Position numbers and translations under genes: made by a program
The notes under the pieces: generated by a model
The model's database searches: none
What the model saw: the letters and a program-made list of their open reading frames with translations, nothing else
What the model was told of the DNA's origin: nothing
Assembly: GCA_002633025.1 (NCBI GenBank)
Contig: NMRB01002515.1
Coordinates: 1-64,000 of the forward strand
DNA length: 64,000 nt
Reading direction: 5' to 3'
DNA from: Notospermus geniculatus
Taxonomy: Eukaryota > Nemertea > Pilidiophora > Heteronemertea > Lineidae
Part shown: positions 31,875 to 42,556 of the stretch, piece after piece
Position numbering within the stretch: position 1 is the stretch's first letter
Layout: the number at the start of each line of letters is the position of its first letter

Positions 31875-33292
31875 ATGAAGTCAATACTGTTCATCTTTCT
31901 TGTTCTGCTTGGTGTCGCCTTCGCAGCTGAAATTGAAATTGACGACGACCATTCTATGGAGAGGACCAAAAGGGCTGTTTGTCTTACTAATGTGGGACGC
32001 AAGAAAAGGAAGCTAGGTTAAGTTTATTGACCCTTTCTTAAAGGGCCACTTATCTGGCTGACTCCACTCAAAGGGCCACTCATATGGTTGGCTCCTGCCC
32101 TGTTCTACTTATTTGGCGGCACCTAAACACCAGTACGTGTAATTAGCTCATAAGCAGCATTTAGGATAAATGGTCCTTTGGGATGAATTAATCAGTTTTT
32201 CGGTTGGCTGTGTTGATGAGGAAAGGGTTAACAACATAGATATTTTGGCATGAACTTCTATCAAGGGTTGGAAACATGAAGTCATGAGATCGGAAGGTGA
32301 CTTTACTTGAAGACCTTGAATTTTTCATAGTCATTGAATCGGCCATTATCTCTGCTATAGATGACACATACCACTACATGTACTTTTCCAAGTCGGCGTA
32401 ACAAACACCACAGAGGGTGTTTTTTTTCGCAAAAACGATCGAACTCTTTCCAAAGCAATCAGAAATGACATGACTTAGTTTAAAAATACAGGATTTTCTG
32501 TCAGCAAACCATGCCGACTGTCATGGGATATGTATTCGTTGTGGCAGTAGGAACACATAGTAGGGGAGCCAAGCAGGTCAAATAGTGAATAAGGTTGCAC
32601 AAAAAGGTTCATGTATACAACTGCTGTCAACATTTTTTGGTAGGTATATCTGTTCTACATAAAAATTGGGAGGACTGGTCAGTCATCTCTCTTGCGAACT
32701 CCTGTTACTCCTGTTATAACTCCTCTATAAATGTATTTCCAACCGATAGAAACATGGTGCCTCTGAATCAGCCAAGGATGTTCTTAATTGTTTTTGGCAA
32801 GTGGAAATCACTTTTGGGGGTATTTGGTCCCATTTTGTGTAATTTTACATTAAAACTGCAATTTCTTATTATGTAACAACTGAAAATATTTAAGACCCAG
32901 CTTTTTTGATTCACTGTCACTATGTTTCTATCTGGTAATAATACATTTATAGAGTCTAAATCCAACAGTTCAGAAGTTAGCTGTTAGTAATACATTCATA
33001 GAGTCTAAATCCAACAGTTCAGAAGTTAGCTGTACATTGGTCCCCATGCCCCTGCACAAAGCCATGTCCACCCGCAGACCAATGATAAAGTCAGTACCAA
33101 AACTTCAAAACGGTCCAAAACAGGAGTTCGCAAGACAGATGACCAAGCAGTCCTCCTGATTCTTATGTAGAATAGATATACCTACCAAAAAATGTTCACA
33201 GCAATTGTATACCTTTTTGTGCAACCTCGAACCCTTATTTTGCACAATTCTGGCCTTTGGCTCCCCTACTAACATGTGAACATTGGGGCTGA
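31875..33292 (+). pseudogene. Secreted Cys-rich cationic peptide gene, copy 2, transposon-broken
   Basis: Paralogue of the gene at 24687, same strand. Exon 1 (31875-32016) encodes signal peptide MKSILFIFLVLLGVAFA, acidic propiece EIEIDDDHSMERT, Lys-Arg cleavage site and a mature start with one Cys and GRKKRK. The donor used by copy 1 is mutated (GGGTAAGT to GGTTAAGT); a GT one base upstream (GTTAAGT at 32017) remains. Exon 2 (acceptor TTTTCTGTCAG, start 32505) has an 11-bp deletion relative to copy 1 that removes the second Cys. With the shifted donor the frame is kept and three Cys (C-x3-C-x2-C) are read. At 32559 a 713-bp element adds an immediate TAG; the last Cys codon and the stop (33290-33292) lie beyond it. 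The reading without an intron stops at 32019-32021. Upstream and 3' regions (to AATAAA at 33421) are conserved with copy 1. Confidence 0.65.
32559..33271. mobile_element. 713-bp long-armed element inside peptide exon 2
   Basis: Inverted arms of about 140 bp begin AGTAGGGGAGCCAA and carry GGTTGCACAAAAAGG. ACAT is repeated on both sides (32555-32558, 33272-33275); copy 1 has a single GTAT at the matching place. The core (32725-33050) is homologous to the core of the hairpin element at 6877-7490. A 46-bp direct repeat (TAATACATTTATAGAGTCTA) lies at 32940-33030. Confidence 0.75.
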
Positions 33293-33429
33293 CAGACGTT
33301 CCTCACGATTTTACCAGTAGGCCAGCTGAGATACTGACGGAACTTGGCTCAGTTGCTGTCCTAACCAAAACCAGCCAACACGATAATATGTAGGTAGAGT
33401 CATCAGCATTAGGAACAAATAATAAAAAA

Positions 33430-34331
33430 ACTTTTTTCCAGAAAAAAATTTTTTGTTGTCTGTTTAGTGTGTTTGTCCATGGTCCAAAATTCGACCCAAA
33501 ATACTACAGGGTGGCACAGCCCCGGCCATCAAATCAGCTATTACACTATAATATCATATACTTTAACCAGCAATTTCACATTTTGGGGGCCAGACTTGTG
33601 GCATGTGTGGTGACACTAAATAACTATGCCGCTGTATTGGCAACAGTACTGGCGGGGGCAGTAGGGAAATTCTGGATCAGGAGCAGGAAAAACGAGGCAG
33701 AAATTTCAAATCTTTTCAGTTTTATTCGGAGATCGGAAAAAAATAAAAGAAAAAAAATTATTTTTTTTCCCAAGAATTTCCCTAATCTCGTCAGCGGACT
33801 CGGAAAAAAGCATGAAAAAAACTTTATTTTTTTTTCAAATCTGAATTTGACATGTCGGAGTACTCGCGAACCGAACTATCAAAAAAGCCTCGCCTAACTA
33901 TTTTAAAACCATTGGTAAAAGTTTCATTCAAAAAATCGCCCTCGCTTTCAAGAAAAAAAAAGACTTTTAGAAAAAAAATCCAGCTCAAAATTCCTATAGA
34001 GAACTGACTTGCTACATTCTCCCCACTACACTTCTGACCAATGATAGGCCTTGCTATAATCAGAACACTATTCATAATTATTATGCCTATGCCTGGTCAC
34101 CTGACTTCCTTCCAAGAAGCCTAACCACCAACGAGAAACTTTTCTCATTGGTCCAAAGTTTATTTGACCTCCTGTATAATAATTTGACCTTATGCTGACT
34201 AGGTGAACTTAGGCCTTATGATGCAAACAATAGAATTTCTATTGTTGGCAAGGCACATTTTCGCGCCCGTCAAACGACAAGGCCTGAATTGATCCATGAC
34301 ATTGTGTCATTCAAGTGCACTTCAATCAATG
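33430..34331. other. Unassigned, low-complexity A/T runs
   Basis: Includes repeated AAAAAAT/TTTTTTT runs and partly self-complementary GGAAAAAA/TTTTTTCC segments (33720-33980). A 142-codon frame across it is composition-driven and has no recognised domain. Confidence 0.45.
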
Positions 34332-34393
34332 NNNNNNNNNNNNNNNNNNNNNNNNNNNNNNNNNNNNNNNNNNNNNNNNNNNNNNNNNNNNNN
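34332..34393. other. Assembly gap, 62 N
   Basis: Run of N directly before the first visible unit of a minisatellite. Confidence 0.99.
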
Positions 34394-35455
34394 GGATTGT
34401 CCTAGAACCATGCCACCTGGCGGCCATATTGGAAGTCAAATCAGGCCGAAATTTGACGTGCACCTAAAGGTCATCTAGAGGGAAGAACATATCGTGTTTG
34501 GGCACTCCGGGCCAAACTGTTCCTGAGTTATAGCACTTTGATGATTTTCGGGTTATGCCACCTGCCGGCCATATTGGAAGCCAAATCACGCCGAAATTTG
34601 ACGTGCTCCTAAAGGTCACCTAGAGGGAAGTACATATCATGTTTGATCACTCAAGGTCAAGCTGTTCCTGAGTTATAGCACTTTGATGATTTTTCGGGTT
34701 ATGCCACCTGGCGGCGATATTGGAAGTCAAATCAGGCCGAAAGTTGACGTGCACCTAAAGATCATCTGGAGGGAAGTACGTACATGTACATGTACATATC
34801 GTGTTTGAGCACTCCGGGTCAAGCTGTTCCTGAGTTATAGCACTTTGATGATTTTCGGGTTATGCCACCTGGCGGCCATATTGGAAGTCAAATCGGGCCG
34901 AAATATGACGTGCACCTAAAGGTCACCTAGAGGGAGGTACATATCATGTTTGGGCACTCCGGGACAAGCCGTTCCTTAGTTATAGCACCCGGTAGCCATA
35001 TTGGATGTCCGATCGCGCCGAAACTCGGTATTTTTGAAGGTACCTCTCTAAAACACATTTATGCGAGATATGAAATTGCTCAGTGAAATAATGGCGAACT
35101 GTGGCAGGTCCGTTACTTTTTGTACAACCTCGACCTCTGTGACCTTGAAAAGTAGGTCAAATCAAAAACCCTTTATATGTTATGTATCCTAATTAGATAC
35201 ACCTATGATAAAAATTTGGAGATGATCCAGTTATTAGTTCAGGAGTTGTTGCACTTTTTGTGTTTTTGGTTTTGGCCATCTGGTGGCAAAGCCAAGAATC
35301 GAATCGGACCGAAGCTTGGTGTCATAGGTCATCTTACCTAGGGGTATATATGTACCACGTTTCAGGTCAATAGCCCCAGCAGTTACGAAACGTGCCCTGC
35401 TAACGGACGACGACGACGACGGACAGCGCATGACGACAAAAGCTCACAGGTGAAA
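34394..35455 (+). repeat. Minisatellite-bearing dispersed repeat
   Basis: About five units of ~145 bp (starts at 34412, 34557, 34703, 34864 and a short one at 34985), each with GCCACCTGGCGGCCATATTG, GGCCGAAATTTGACGTG and TGAGTTATAGCACTTTGATG. Then a single-copy tail with TGACCTTGAAAAGTAGGTC and GCTAACGGACGACGACGAC. The same layout recurs at 45.83-47.52 kb. Such GACGACGGAC tails are widespread in marine invertebrate repeats. The fourth unit is longer by a TACATGTACATG insert. Confidence 0.7.
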
Positions 35456-35631
35456 AACACTCTCTTGGAACAATGTGATTGGCGATCGCTTCTGGGTTTG
35501 ACATTCTGCATTAATGCATCGTGTAGAAATCGGCCAACCTCTTCCTACACTCTGCAGCAAGCAACCAGATTCCGTGTTCAACGCTTTGGCATTTTCTCGT
35601 GCGCCCAATCAGAAAGCCTCTCTGCGATAAT

Positions 35632-35835
35632 TTATTCATACGAGCACCGGGTACGCCGTTCAACTTCGTAGCGAACAACACTAGTCTGCTGGTACATTAA
35701 TGACTTCCCACTGCCAGTCCTACAACAGACTAACAAATAGTCCCCATCGAATATTGCCTTCGCGGCTTGTTTTTGAGTACTTGTAAGTCCTTCCACGGAG
35801 AATTTGCATTCGAATAAAGTTTCATCGACCGCCAT
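35632..35835 (-). pseudogene. RecQ-like helicase N-terminal scrap
   Basis: From ATG at 35835 the minus strand reads MAVDETLFECKFSVEGLTST, then QKQAAKAIFDGDYLLVCCRT and GSGKSLMYQQ. This has the order of a superfamily-2 helicase: a Q-motif-like segment (LTSTQKQAAKAI) and Walker A (TGSGKS near 35699-35716), with SLMYQ as in RecQ family members. It stops after 67 codons with no motif II-VI nearby. It may be a first exon or a transposed fragment. Confidence 0.5.
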
Positions 35836-36122
35836 CTTGTCATCTTGCCGTGATTGGTTGCTATTTTTGGGACCGGGGAAATCCTTGAACACGGAATGTG
35901 GTTTGCTTGCGTGAAGGTCACGTGAGGAGAAGCCGAGTCTTGACCTGAACTCAGTGAAGATGGAGTTTGAGGGCTTTGCGGAAACTCGTTATCATCCGAC
36001 TCGACTGCATCGTTATGTTGTTCACGTATTTCTTATCGCATTGAAAACATTATTTGCATTTTTATTCATTAATTGATAATGCAAATCAAATGCGCATGTC
36101 GTTAGAGTTTAAGTTGGCAATA

Positions 36123-36280
36123 GGGAGGTTAAGAAATCAAACGATAAACGTATCAGTTAACCATGTTAACGACAACGTTATTTTTGTACCAAAAATGCAA
36201 TATAAAACCTGGTGAATGTGTGGTATGAAAATAAACGTTGTCGTAAAGCTTACGTTCATCGTTTGATTTCTAAACCTCCG
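36123..36280. mobile_element. 158-bp hairpin MITE, TA target
   Basis: Ends GGGAGGTTAAGAAATCAAAC and its near-complement, flanked by TA. Arms contain CGATAAACGTA and AACGTTGTCG as inverted copies. Confidence 0.65.
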
Positions 36281-36740
36281 TAATACCATACATCACAGGG
36301 AAGTATAACATCAAATAAGTATTATGGCTTCACTGATGACTCTACGATACATAGAAAAGCTTGGTTTTTCAATTTTTTTTACAACATCCAAGAAGCAAAG
36401 AAATCGATTTTGTGTTGAATATAGTCTGTTGACAGTGTAATTCATTTCGCAACTCAACCATCTTGATGATGATTCATAATCAGATAATTGGTAACTGTAC
36501 AAAATGATTCTCGGCGTGCGAATTTTGCCGTCTGTCAAGGTGGGGTGGATACCATGTAGGTCTAAAACCAGAATCAAGTGCAAGAAAGGATTACACCTTC
36601 GGTATGAACTATGTAGGCTACTCTCATCACTTGGTATGTACTGTGTATTCTAGCAGCTCTCGATCATTGCCCATTGATCAAAAGACGAAACGTTGAGTCT
36701 CTGTGCCCCCTAATCGCCAGGTATTCGACATTACCTATTT
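36281..36740. other. Unassigned stretch
   Basis: No gene recognised. Near 36680 GACGAAACGTTGAGTC resembles the GAAAC-type end of retroelement 3' hairpins, too short to assign. Confidence 0.4.
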
Positions 36741-37632
36741 TTAGCTCAGCTGACCAAAGGTCAGCGGAGCTAGTCAAATAAATGTTCAGTGGCGTCAGCC
36801 TGTCAGTCCTGCAGTCCATCTGTCCAACTATGCCCGACGTTTTGTAACCGTAATAGCTAGAGACTCCAAATTACATCTGAAGGTAGCCCTTGGTGAANTC
36901 TCATTCTACATTAACCCCTTACCGATAATTTCCCAACCAAGGGTGGTCTAATAAAAGTACAGTATCTGACATATATATCGATTCATCAAGGATTGTACGC
37001 CTATCTTGCAACATTAAAATTTAACCCCTTCCCACCACCCAAGGGATCTAATACCAAGCATTGTACAGTATCATGCTATATTAACCCCTTCCCAATCAAG
37101 GGTGGTCTAATAAAGATCTGACATGTTTAAGGAAAATCACCAAAGATTGTAGGCCTATCATGTACAATTTAACCTCTTCCCACTTTATTCACTGCATTTC
37201 AGGTCGATCCTGGTTGCCGAAACACCCCAGATCGCTGATGCTGCTGTTGCTAAAGAGAGGAGCAAGGAAGTGTCTTGAATTTGAAGAACTCGCTCTCAGT
37301 CGGCACAATAACAGGAATGCCAATTAGGGATCAACTGTCGAAATCATAGAACAGAGAAGTCTTCGCCACAGCAGGCAAATGAATTATTCTCTTACACATG
37401 TATGCAAACCGTAGGCTTTCCAAAATAAATGTGGTTCATTCTTGTCAAAATTGTTTTGGACCGAGTTTCTAATCATAATTAGCAGACTTAATCCCATCCA
37501 ACCATGCACACTTGGTGAATAAAATTTGACGTCATCCACGAACCTTCCTAAGACTGCAGTACCCCTTATGCCTTAGCCTATCAAACTGAGGCGTCAAATG
37601 TCAGCTGAGCGCCAGGCCCATGGGCCTCTTGT
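36741..37632. repeat. Dispersed element ending AGGCCCATGGGCCTCTTG
   Basis: Left side TTTAGCTCAGCTGACCAAAG and right side GTCAGCTGAGCGCCAGG are inverted (GCTCAGCTGAC). The right terminus matches 23345 in inverse orientation. The inside has repeats of TTAACCCCTTCCCA...AAGGGTGGTCTAATA (36910, 37020, 37080). No coding region seen. One N at 36898. Confidence 0.55.
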
Positions 37633-37769
37633 TTATTGACAGAAATACGAAAAGAAAAAAAATCGAACGCTCAAAACGCAGTCAAAAATCTAATCGCGTC
37701 CGGCTGCTTTGGCAATCTTTTCAACCTCGTCACGTGATGACCATTCTCTCTCGTAAAATACCGAGGAGC

Positions 37770-38055
37770 CACGGTGGTGTAGTGGTTCGGATCTCCGACT
37801 TGCGGTCAGAGGGTCCCGGGTTCGAAATCCCACTGTGCGTGAGACTTTGGGCAAGTCTCTTTGCCTCACTGGCCTCTCTCCACCCAGGTGTATAAATGGG
37901 TACCGGTCGGAAATGCTCGGATTGTAGCGCTGAATGAGCAGCTCATCTGAGTTGTACTGAAAGGTTTCAGGATAGACTGGGGTTAAAGTGTAAAGTCGGA
38001 TGACACCTCTACCGTTGTTGATATCAGACTATAAACCCAAACTTTAACTTTTTTT
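37770..38055 (+). mobile_element. tRNA-derived SINE
   Basis: tRNA-like head GAGCCACGGTGGTGTAGTGG with A-box-like sequence, an anticodon arm around CTTGCGG, and GGGTTCGAAATCCCAC (B box with one extra A, near 37818). The body contains AGGTGTATAAATGGGTACC and it ends in a T-rich tail. Different family from the SINE at 28.2 kb. Confidence 0.7.
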
Positions 38056-39388
38056 TAAAAGACTTGGCGACGATTCTGTTCTCGTCACAGCCAGATGTAA
38101 AGTGTCACAGTATTACCAATTATCAGTGTTTTCCCTCATTTTATGGCATGTAAAGGTACATTGTGAAACGAGAGTGTTACTGTATTTTTTCTGCATTCCC
38201 TGTCGAATAATTATGGTCTCTTTAGAAACACTGGGATACGGGCAAGACTAGCAAGCTTTACATCGGCTTTCGAATGTTCTTTCTTGGATTTAGCCTGGCA
38301 ATCGTTGTGTTTTCATCAAACCTGGATGGGTTTCAAATATTCTTAGCGTTTTCGTCACAACCCAATTGTAGAATATTGGTCGTTTTTTCTTTACATCCAG
38401 ATCTCTTGACATTGACGTTCGTTGTACATCAAACCGAATATTTTGTTTGCTGGCGTAGCAACCTGAATTCTCCTAGTCCATCATGTTTTTTATCATGACC
38501 AGGTGTGATAAAATCAAAATACTAGTAAGACCTCCTCTTAAAGATAATATACCATGAGTTATTTCGCGCGCCACGAAATTCGCAATGTTTGTCAACAAAG
38601 ATGATGTCATTATTTACATCTCGTGGCCCGATCCATTCATAAAATCATGTTGTGTTGACATGCGCTGAAGACCACAAGTTTTAACATCTACAGCGCAGCT
38701 TGCCTCTCTCTGGTTGGCTACTCCGTGAATATCACGTCGCCATGTGACCCATCCACATCAAATCAGGTATTACGTCGCTCTGAGTCTGAACTTGGCAGGT
38801 TGAGACCAACGTTGTGTCAATTTCAGTAGGCCCAGGCTTATTGTCTGCCTTTTGTAAAATCTGAACAATTGCATTTCTTTCTTTATCTCCTGGAGTTATT
38901 TCAGTTCATCCTGGTTCATATCTTGTGCGACTTAATACCTGATTTGATGTGATGGGTCACTTTGTTCTCGCTTCGAAATCAAATTGGATTAAAAGGCGTC
39001 CTGTGTTGAAATATTCCTGCCGAATAAGGTTTTCGAAGGCGACATTCGAACGGTGGAGGAGAAGAAAACAAGTATGTGATATGTTGATTACGAGAGGGTT
39101 GCAGTTTGGCTGCTTGATGCAACAAGTTTTGCCACCAAATGCCGTCAACAACACGAACAGCGGCAATGGACACTGATTGACACAGATGATGTACAAGTAG
39201 ATGTACCTACGCTACAATACGCTGGGGCAATACATTCCCGAGCATTTGGGCCGCAGAATATCCCTCGGAAAATATCCAAAGTCTCTGCTTGGATACTGGA
39301 CAGATATCTTGTCCTGCATTCCTACATTCAGCAGTCCCAGAAGTGCTAACATTTCTCAATCCTTCTTCTTCGGATACTTGTCAACAAA
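38056..39388. other. Unassigned stretch
   Basis: No gene, SINE or strong palindrome recognised. The short overlapping frames around 38949-39196 lack domains. Confidence 0.4.
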
Positions 39389-39390
39389 TA

Positions 39391-39518
39391 GAGAGTTTTC
39401 GCAAAGCCCCCGAGACGCCGACGCGAACGTCTATCCTATTGTTTGGTGCTCTCTTCGTGGCGTCGAACAATGGGATTGGCGTTCGCGTTGGCGTTTCGGG
39501 GGCTTTGCGAAAACTCCC
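39391..39518. mobile_element. 128-bp hairpin MITE, TA target
   Basis: GAGAGTTTTCGCAAAGCCCC and GGGGCTTTGCGAAAACTCCC are inverted, flanked by TA. Inner arms GACGCCGACGCGAACG/CGTTCGCGTTGGCGT also pair. Confidence 0.7.
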
Positions 39519-39863
39519 TAATTAGTAGCAAACCCGCGATCGCGTGATTTGTAGTAACACGTCATTTCATTGATGAGCGCCACAGCGGAGATTTTCGTAA
39601 CTAATCTGACGCTTGTCAACAATAACAGTAAATAAAGAATCCGTGGTATATTACCATTAATGCCCGCCTTATTTTCCATGGGACTAAAGAGCCACTGCAT
39701 GCATGAGGTATGCGTCAGTATCCCTCCCCAAGCGTGATGAGACGGGTGTCCTGTCCCGTCCATACATAGCCAATGGTAACATCTAGGCTGGACTGATGCT
39801 ATCTCGAAACCGCTGAAAGAATGGCCGCCATCCTTTTCATCGCTTGAGAAGTTCAACGCGCTG
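39519..39863. other. Unassigned stretch
   Basis: No gene or clear repeat recognised. Confidence 0.4.
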
Positions 39864-40009
39864 TTAGGCTAGGGATACACTGAACGCGATTTACCCATCG
39901 CGCGCGTTGTTTCTTTGTTATTTCATGCCGCAATGCCTCCGAAACAAAGAGATTCGTGCGAAAATCGCGCGCGATGGGGTAAATCGCGTTCAGTGTATCC
40001 CTAGCCTAA
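39864..40009. mobile_element. 146-bp palindromic MITE
   Basis: TTAGGCTAGGGATACACTG and its complement at the right, arms of about 44 bp including CGCGATTTACCCATCGCG. Loop about 55 bp. TA or TTA/TAA at the edges; target duplication ambiguous. Confidence 0.7.
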
Positions 40010-40261
40010 TAGCGTGAGTAACACTTCATCAAGTAAGCTACCATGCTTCAACTCGTTCTTTTATGTGTGGCCACAGTCTCAATGCCTAATTGGTTATACT
40101 TAGCACAGTCACGCGAGTTGTCGATCCTGTGCGCCGAAAAACGTCGATTCGAGGGCGGTTTTTACTGCGTGCGGGTCTCCCGCTCGTGAGACAAAAAGTT
40201 GCTTCACTCCCACTGGTCTATCAAGCGCCAAAATACGGGAATGAAAACGTCTCGATAAAAA

Positions 40262-40416
40262 TACACTGGATTGACGACACCGAATGCGATAATCGCATGT
40301 GACAGGGCAACGCATGCACCACATGCTTCGAAAACCTTTGTTTGCATGTAGTGCCGGGGGATAACAAAGCCTTTCCTGCATGCATCAATGCAACGCATTC
40401 GGTGTATCACTAGCCT
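40262..40416. mobile_element. Diverged relative of the 39864 MITE
   Basis: Right end read inward is ATAGGCTAGTGATACACC, like the 39864 end, then GAATGCG; the left has GACACCGAATGCGATAATCG. Inner ACGCATGCACCACATGC and GCATGCATCAATGC partly pair. Left limit uncertain. Confidence 0.45.
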
Positions 40417-40529
40417 ATGGAAAGCTAGTCTACGCCTACTAGTTACACCAGAGCGAGTTTTCAAAGCGTGCCGATAAAACCATTGTTATTTCATGCCGCA
40501 CTGCAGCCAGACAAATCTTTTCTCGGTGA

Positions 40530-40710
40530 CAGAGCAAGCCCACGCGACGCGTAGGGCAGGTGACAGACTGGCGCGTCCTGCAGGCGTTCCGCCAATCAAA
40601 TTCTTCGGTAGGTGTTTCGGTCTGTGTTAGTGCCTCCCTGATTGGTTCCCGGGATTGGTTGAACACCTTCCCGACGCGTTGCGTACGCGCCAGTCTGTCA
40701 CCGCCTTCAC
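40530..40710. repeat. Palindromic segment
   Basis: ACGCGTAGGGCAGGTGACAG and ACTGGCGCGT on the left pair with ACGCGCCAGTCTGTCACC on the right. Open frames that cross it on both strands are products of the symmetry. Confidence 0.55.
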
Positions 40711-40964
40711 GAAGCGTTTGGTATTGTGTTGGTGCACTTGGGCGAAAAAAGGCAAATGTGCAAAACGTGTTGCTCCGCGCCGCAGACGCGGTGGTCTCTC
40801 TCTTTTCAGAAATCTCATTGGACCATCCAGTCATAATATTCTTAACCGAAATCCAAAAGTGAAAACGATATAAAATGGACGTGTTCTTTCTCGGTCCGAA
40901 TCTTAACTTCTGCTTAACTTCAGCTTCTGTTGGAAAAATAGTACATGTACAAGCTCAGAATTAT

Positions 40965-41829
40965 GGGCGGTTATAAGCGCAAAAAAGGACATATGCAAAA
41001 CGAGGACATTGTATTTGTTGAACGAAGTCTTTGTGATGTAGTGCGATGTCTATGTTACACGGCATAGACAAGAAAGTACATAGAATAAAATCTGTGCACA
41101 AAGCACAAAGAGGACAGTACACAACACAACAAGGACGTTACGAAACGAAGACAGCATGCACCACGAAAAGGACGTTGCGAAACGGACACAACAGGTGGCG
41201 CTCGCGTCGCTGTTTGCTCATTGTTGTGAAGTGTTGTTTTTAGCCTGATTTTTTGGGGAAAACCGTGATCTTCCGTTTACTACGTAGGCGTACAGTAAGA
41301 TGATAGATAGGTCATTTGCATGAATAATATCGCAACACTGTCTACTTGAAAAACAATAGCTTCATCAACAGCACGGTCGAATTCTAGCGAATTTCGGATC
41401 TCCCGAATGATTAGATTGACACGATCTGCAAAACATCCTGCGATATTATTAATGCCGATGACCTACCACCTATCATCGTGCTGTACGACTACGTAGTAAA
41501 CGGAAATTCACGGTTTTTCAAAAAAATCAGGCTAAAAACAACATTTCACAAAAAAAGGAGAAAACAGCGACGCGAGCGCCACCTGTTGTCTTCGTCTCGC
41601 AACGTCCTTTTTGTGTTGCATGCTGTCTTCGTTTCTTAACGTCCTTGTTGTGGTGTGTACTGTCTTCTTTGTGCTTTGTGCACAGTTTATTCTATCTACT
41701 TCCTTGTCTATGCCGTGTAACATAGACATCGCACTACATCACATAGACTTCGTTCAAAAAATACAATGTCCTCGTTTTGCATATACGATATCCTCGTTTT
41801 GATGTCCTTTTTTGCGGTTATAATCGCCC
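40965..41829. mobile_element. 865-bp giant hairpin element
   Basis: Arms of about 370 bp are near-complementary from GGGCGGTTATAAGCGC to GGTTATAATCGCCC. Words such as GGCATAGACAAG, GTGCACAAAGCACAAAG and GGTGGCGCTCGCGTCGC occur in both arms. A short AAAACGAGGAC repeat sits near the ends. Short frames (41046-41243 plus, 41532-41729 minus) are mirror copies of each other, with no known domain. Confidence 0.75.
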
Positions 41830-42375
41830 ATACAGAATGGATGGTGTCATATTCGTCGGCGTGCTGAGGCCGCAAATCACATCGAACTTTTATTCTGGAG
41901 CTTGGTTTATGCGATCGGAATTGGAGTGTTCAGCATTCAGCGCCGCTGATTGGCGGATTGTCTCATTCACGATGAAGGGAAAGAAGTGCATTCTTCTGAT
42001 GTACTCAAATTGGTCGCCTTGCAATAACATATCTGAGACTGGAAGACAAGAACTGCATCGTGTGAAAAAGGTGACTTGGCCTTGCGCTGTGCCCGACAGA
42101 CATGTGCCTCATAACGCGCACCAAGAACATCCGTGAAAATGATTTAATTAGGTTTCTTTCACTAAAGACGCCTGCGAAGACACAGCGCAGTAATTGTCTG
42201 GGAACAGGCTTTTGGACTATTTTAACGATAGATTAAAATCTATCGTGACGAAATGGTCGCGTAAAGGCGGCCTACCACTGTGTACGACTGCCCATGGCAG
42301 TGGTATTGAAACTGTGGCATTATACGTGAGTACATACAGTAATGTGATATAAAGAATCATTACACAACCTGGTAC
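41830..42375. other. Unassigned stretch
   Basis: A 119-codon open frame (41777-42136) starts inside the palindrome and has no recognised domain; I do not call it a gene. Confidence 0.4.
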
Positions 42376-42552
42376 AGGTGTAATGTATGAGAATGCCCCC
42401 CGTATGACAATGCCCGCTTTATTGTGTGGCGGACACTCAAATACAGAAAGACATGTTGATCAGTGCCTCCCTCATTGTCACGTTGCCGCTTATTCCGTCA
42501 ATCTTTTGTTGGGGGCAATGGCATACGGGGGGCAGTGAAAAACATTTCACCT
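42376..42552 (+). mobile_element. 177-bp MITE, copy 1 (partner at 62313)
   Basis: Ends AGGTGTAATG and CATTTCACCT, flanked by GTAC on both sides (42372-42375, 42553-42556). Inner arms GAATGCCCCCCGTATG and CATACGGGGGGC pair. The same element is at 62313-62490 on the other strand. Confidence 0.75.
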
Positions 42553-42556
42553 GTAC

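Noticed and set aside
33469-33897. 142-codon frame rich in Lys, Phe and Asn
   Set aside because: Driven by A/T homopolymers (KKIIFF-type runs); no signal or domain.
40439-40873. Overlapping 60-130 codon frames on both strands
   Set aside because: They lie across palindromic GC-rich sequence and mirror one another; no recognised domain.
41046-41729. Pair of similar 65-codon frames starting MSMLHGIDK on opposite strands
   Set aside because: They are the same arm sequence of a palindromic element read from both sides, not two genes.
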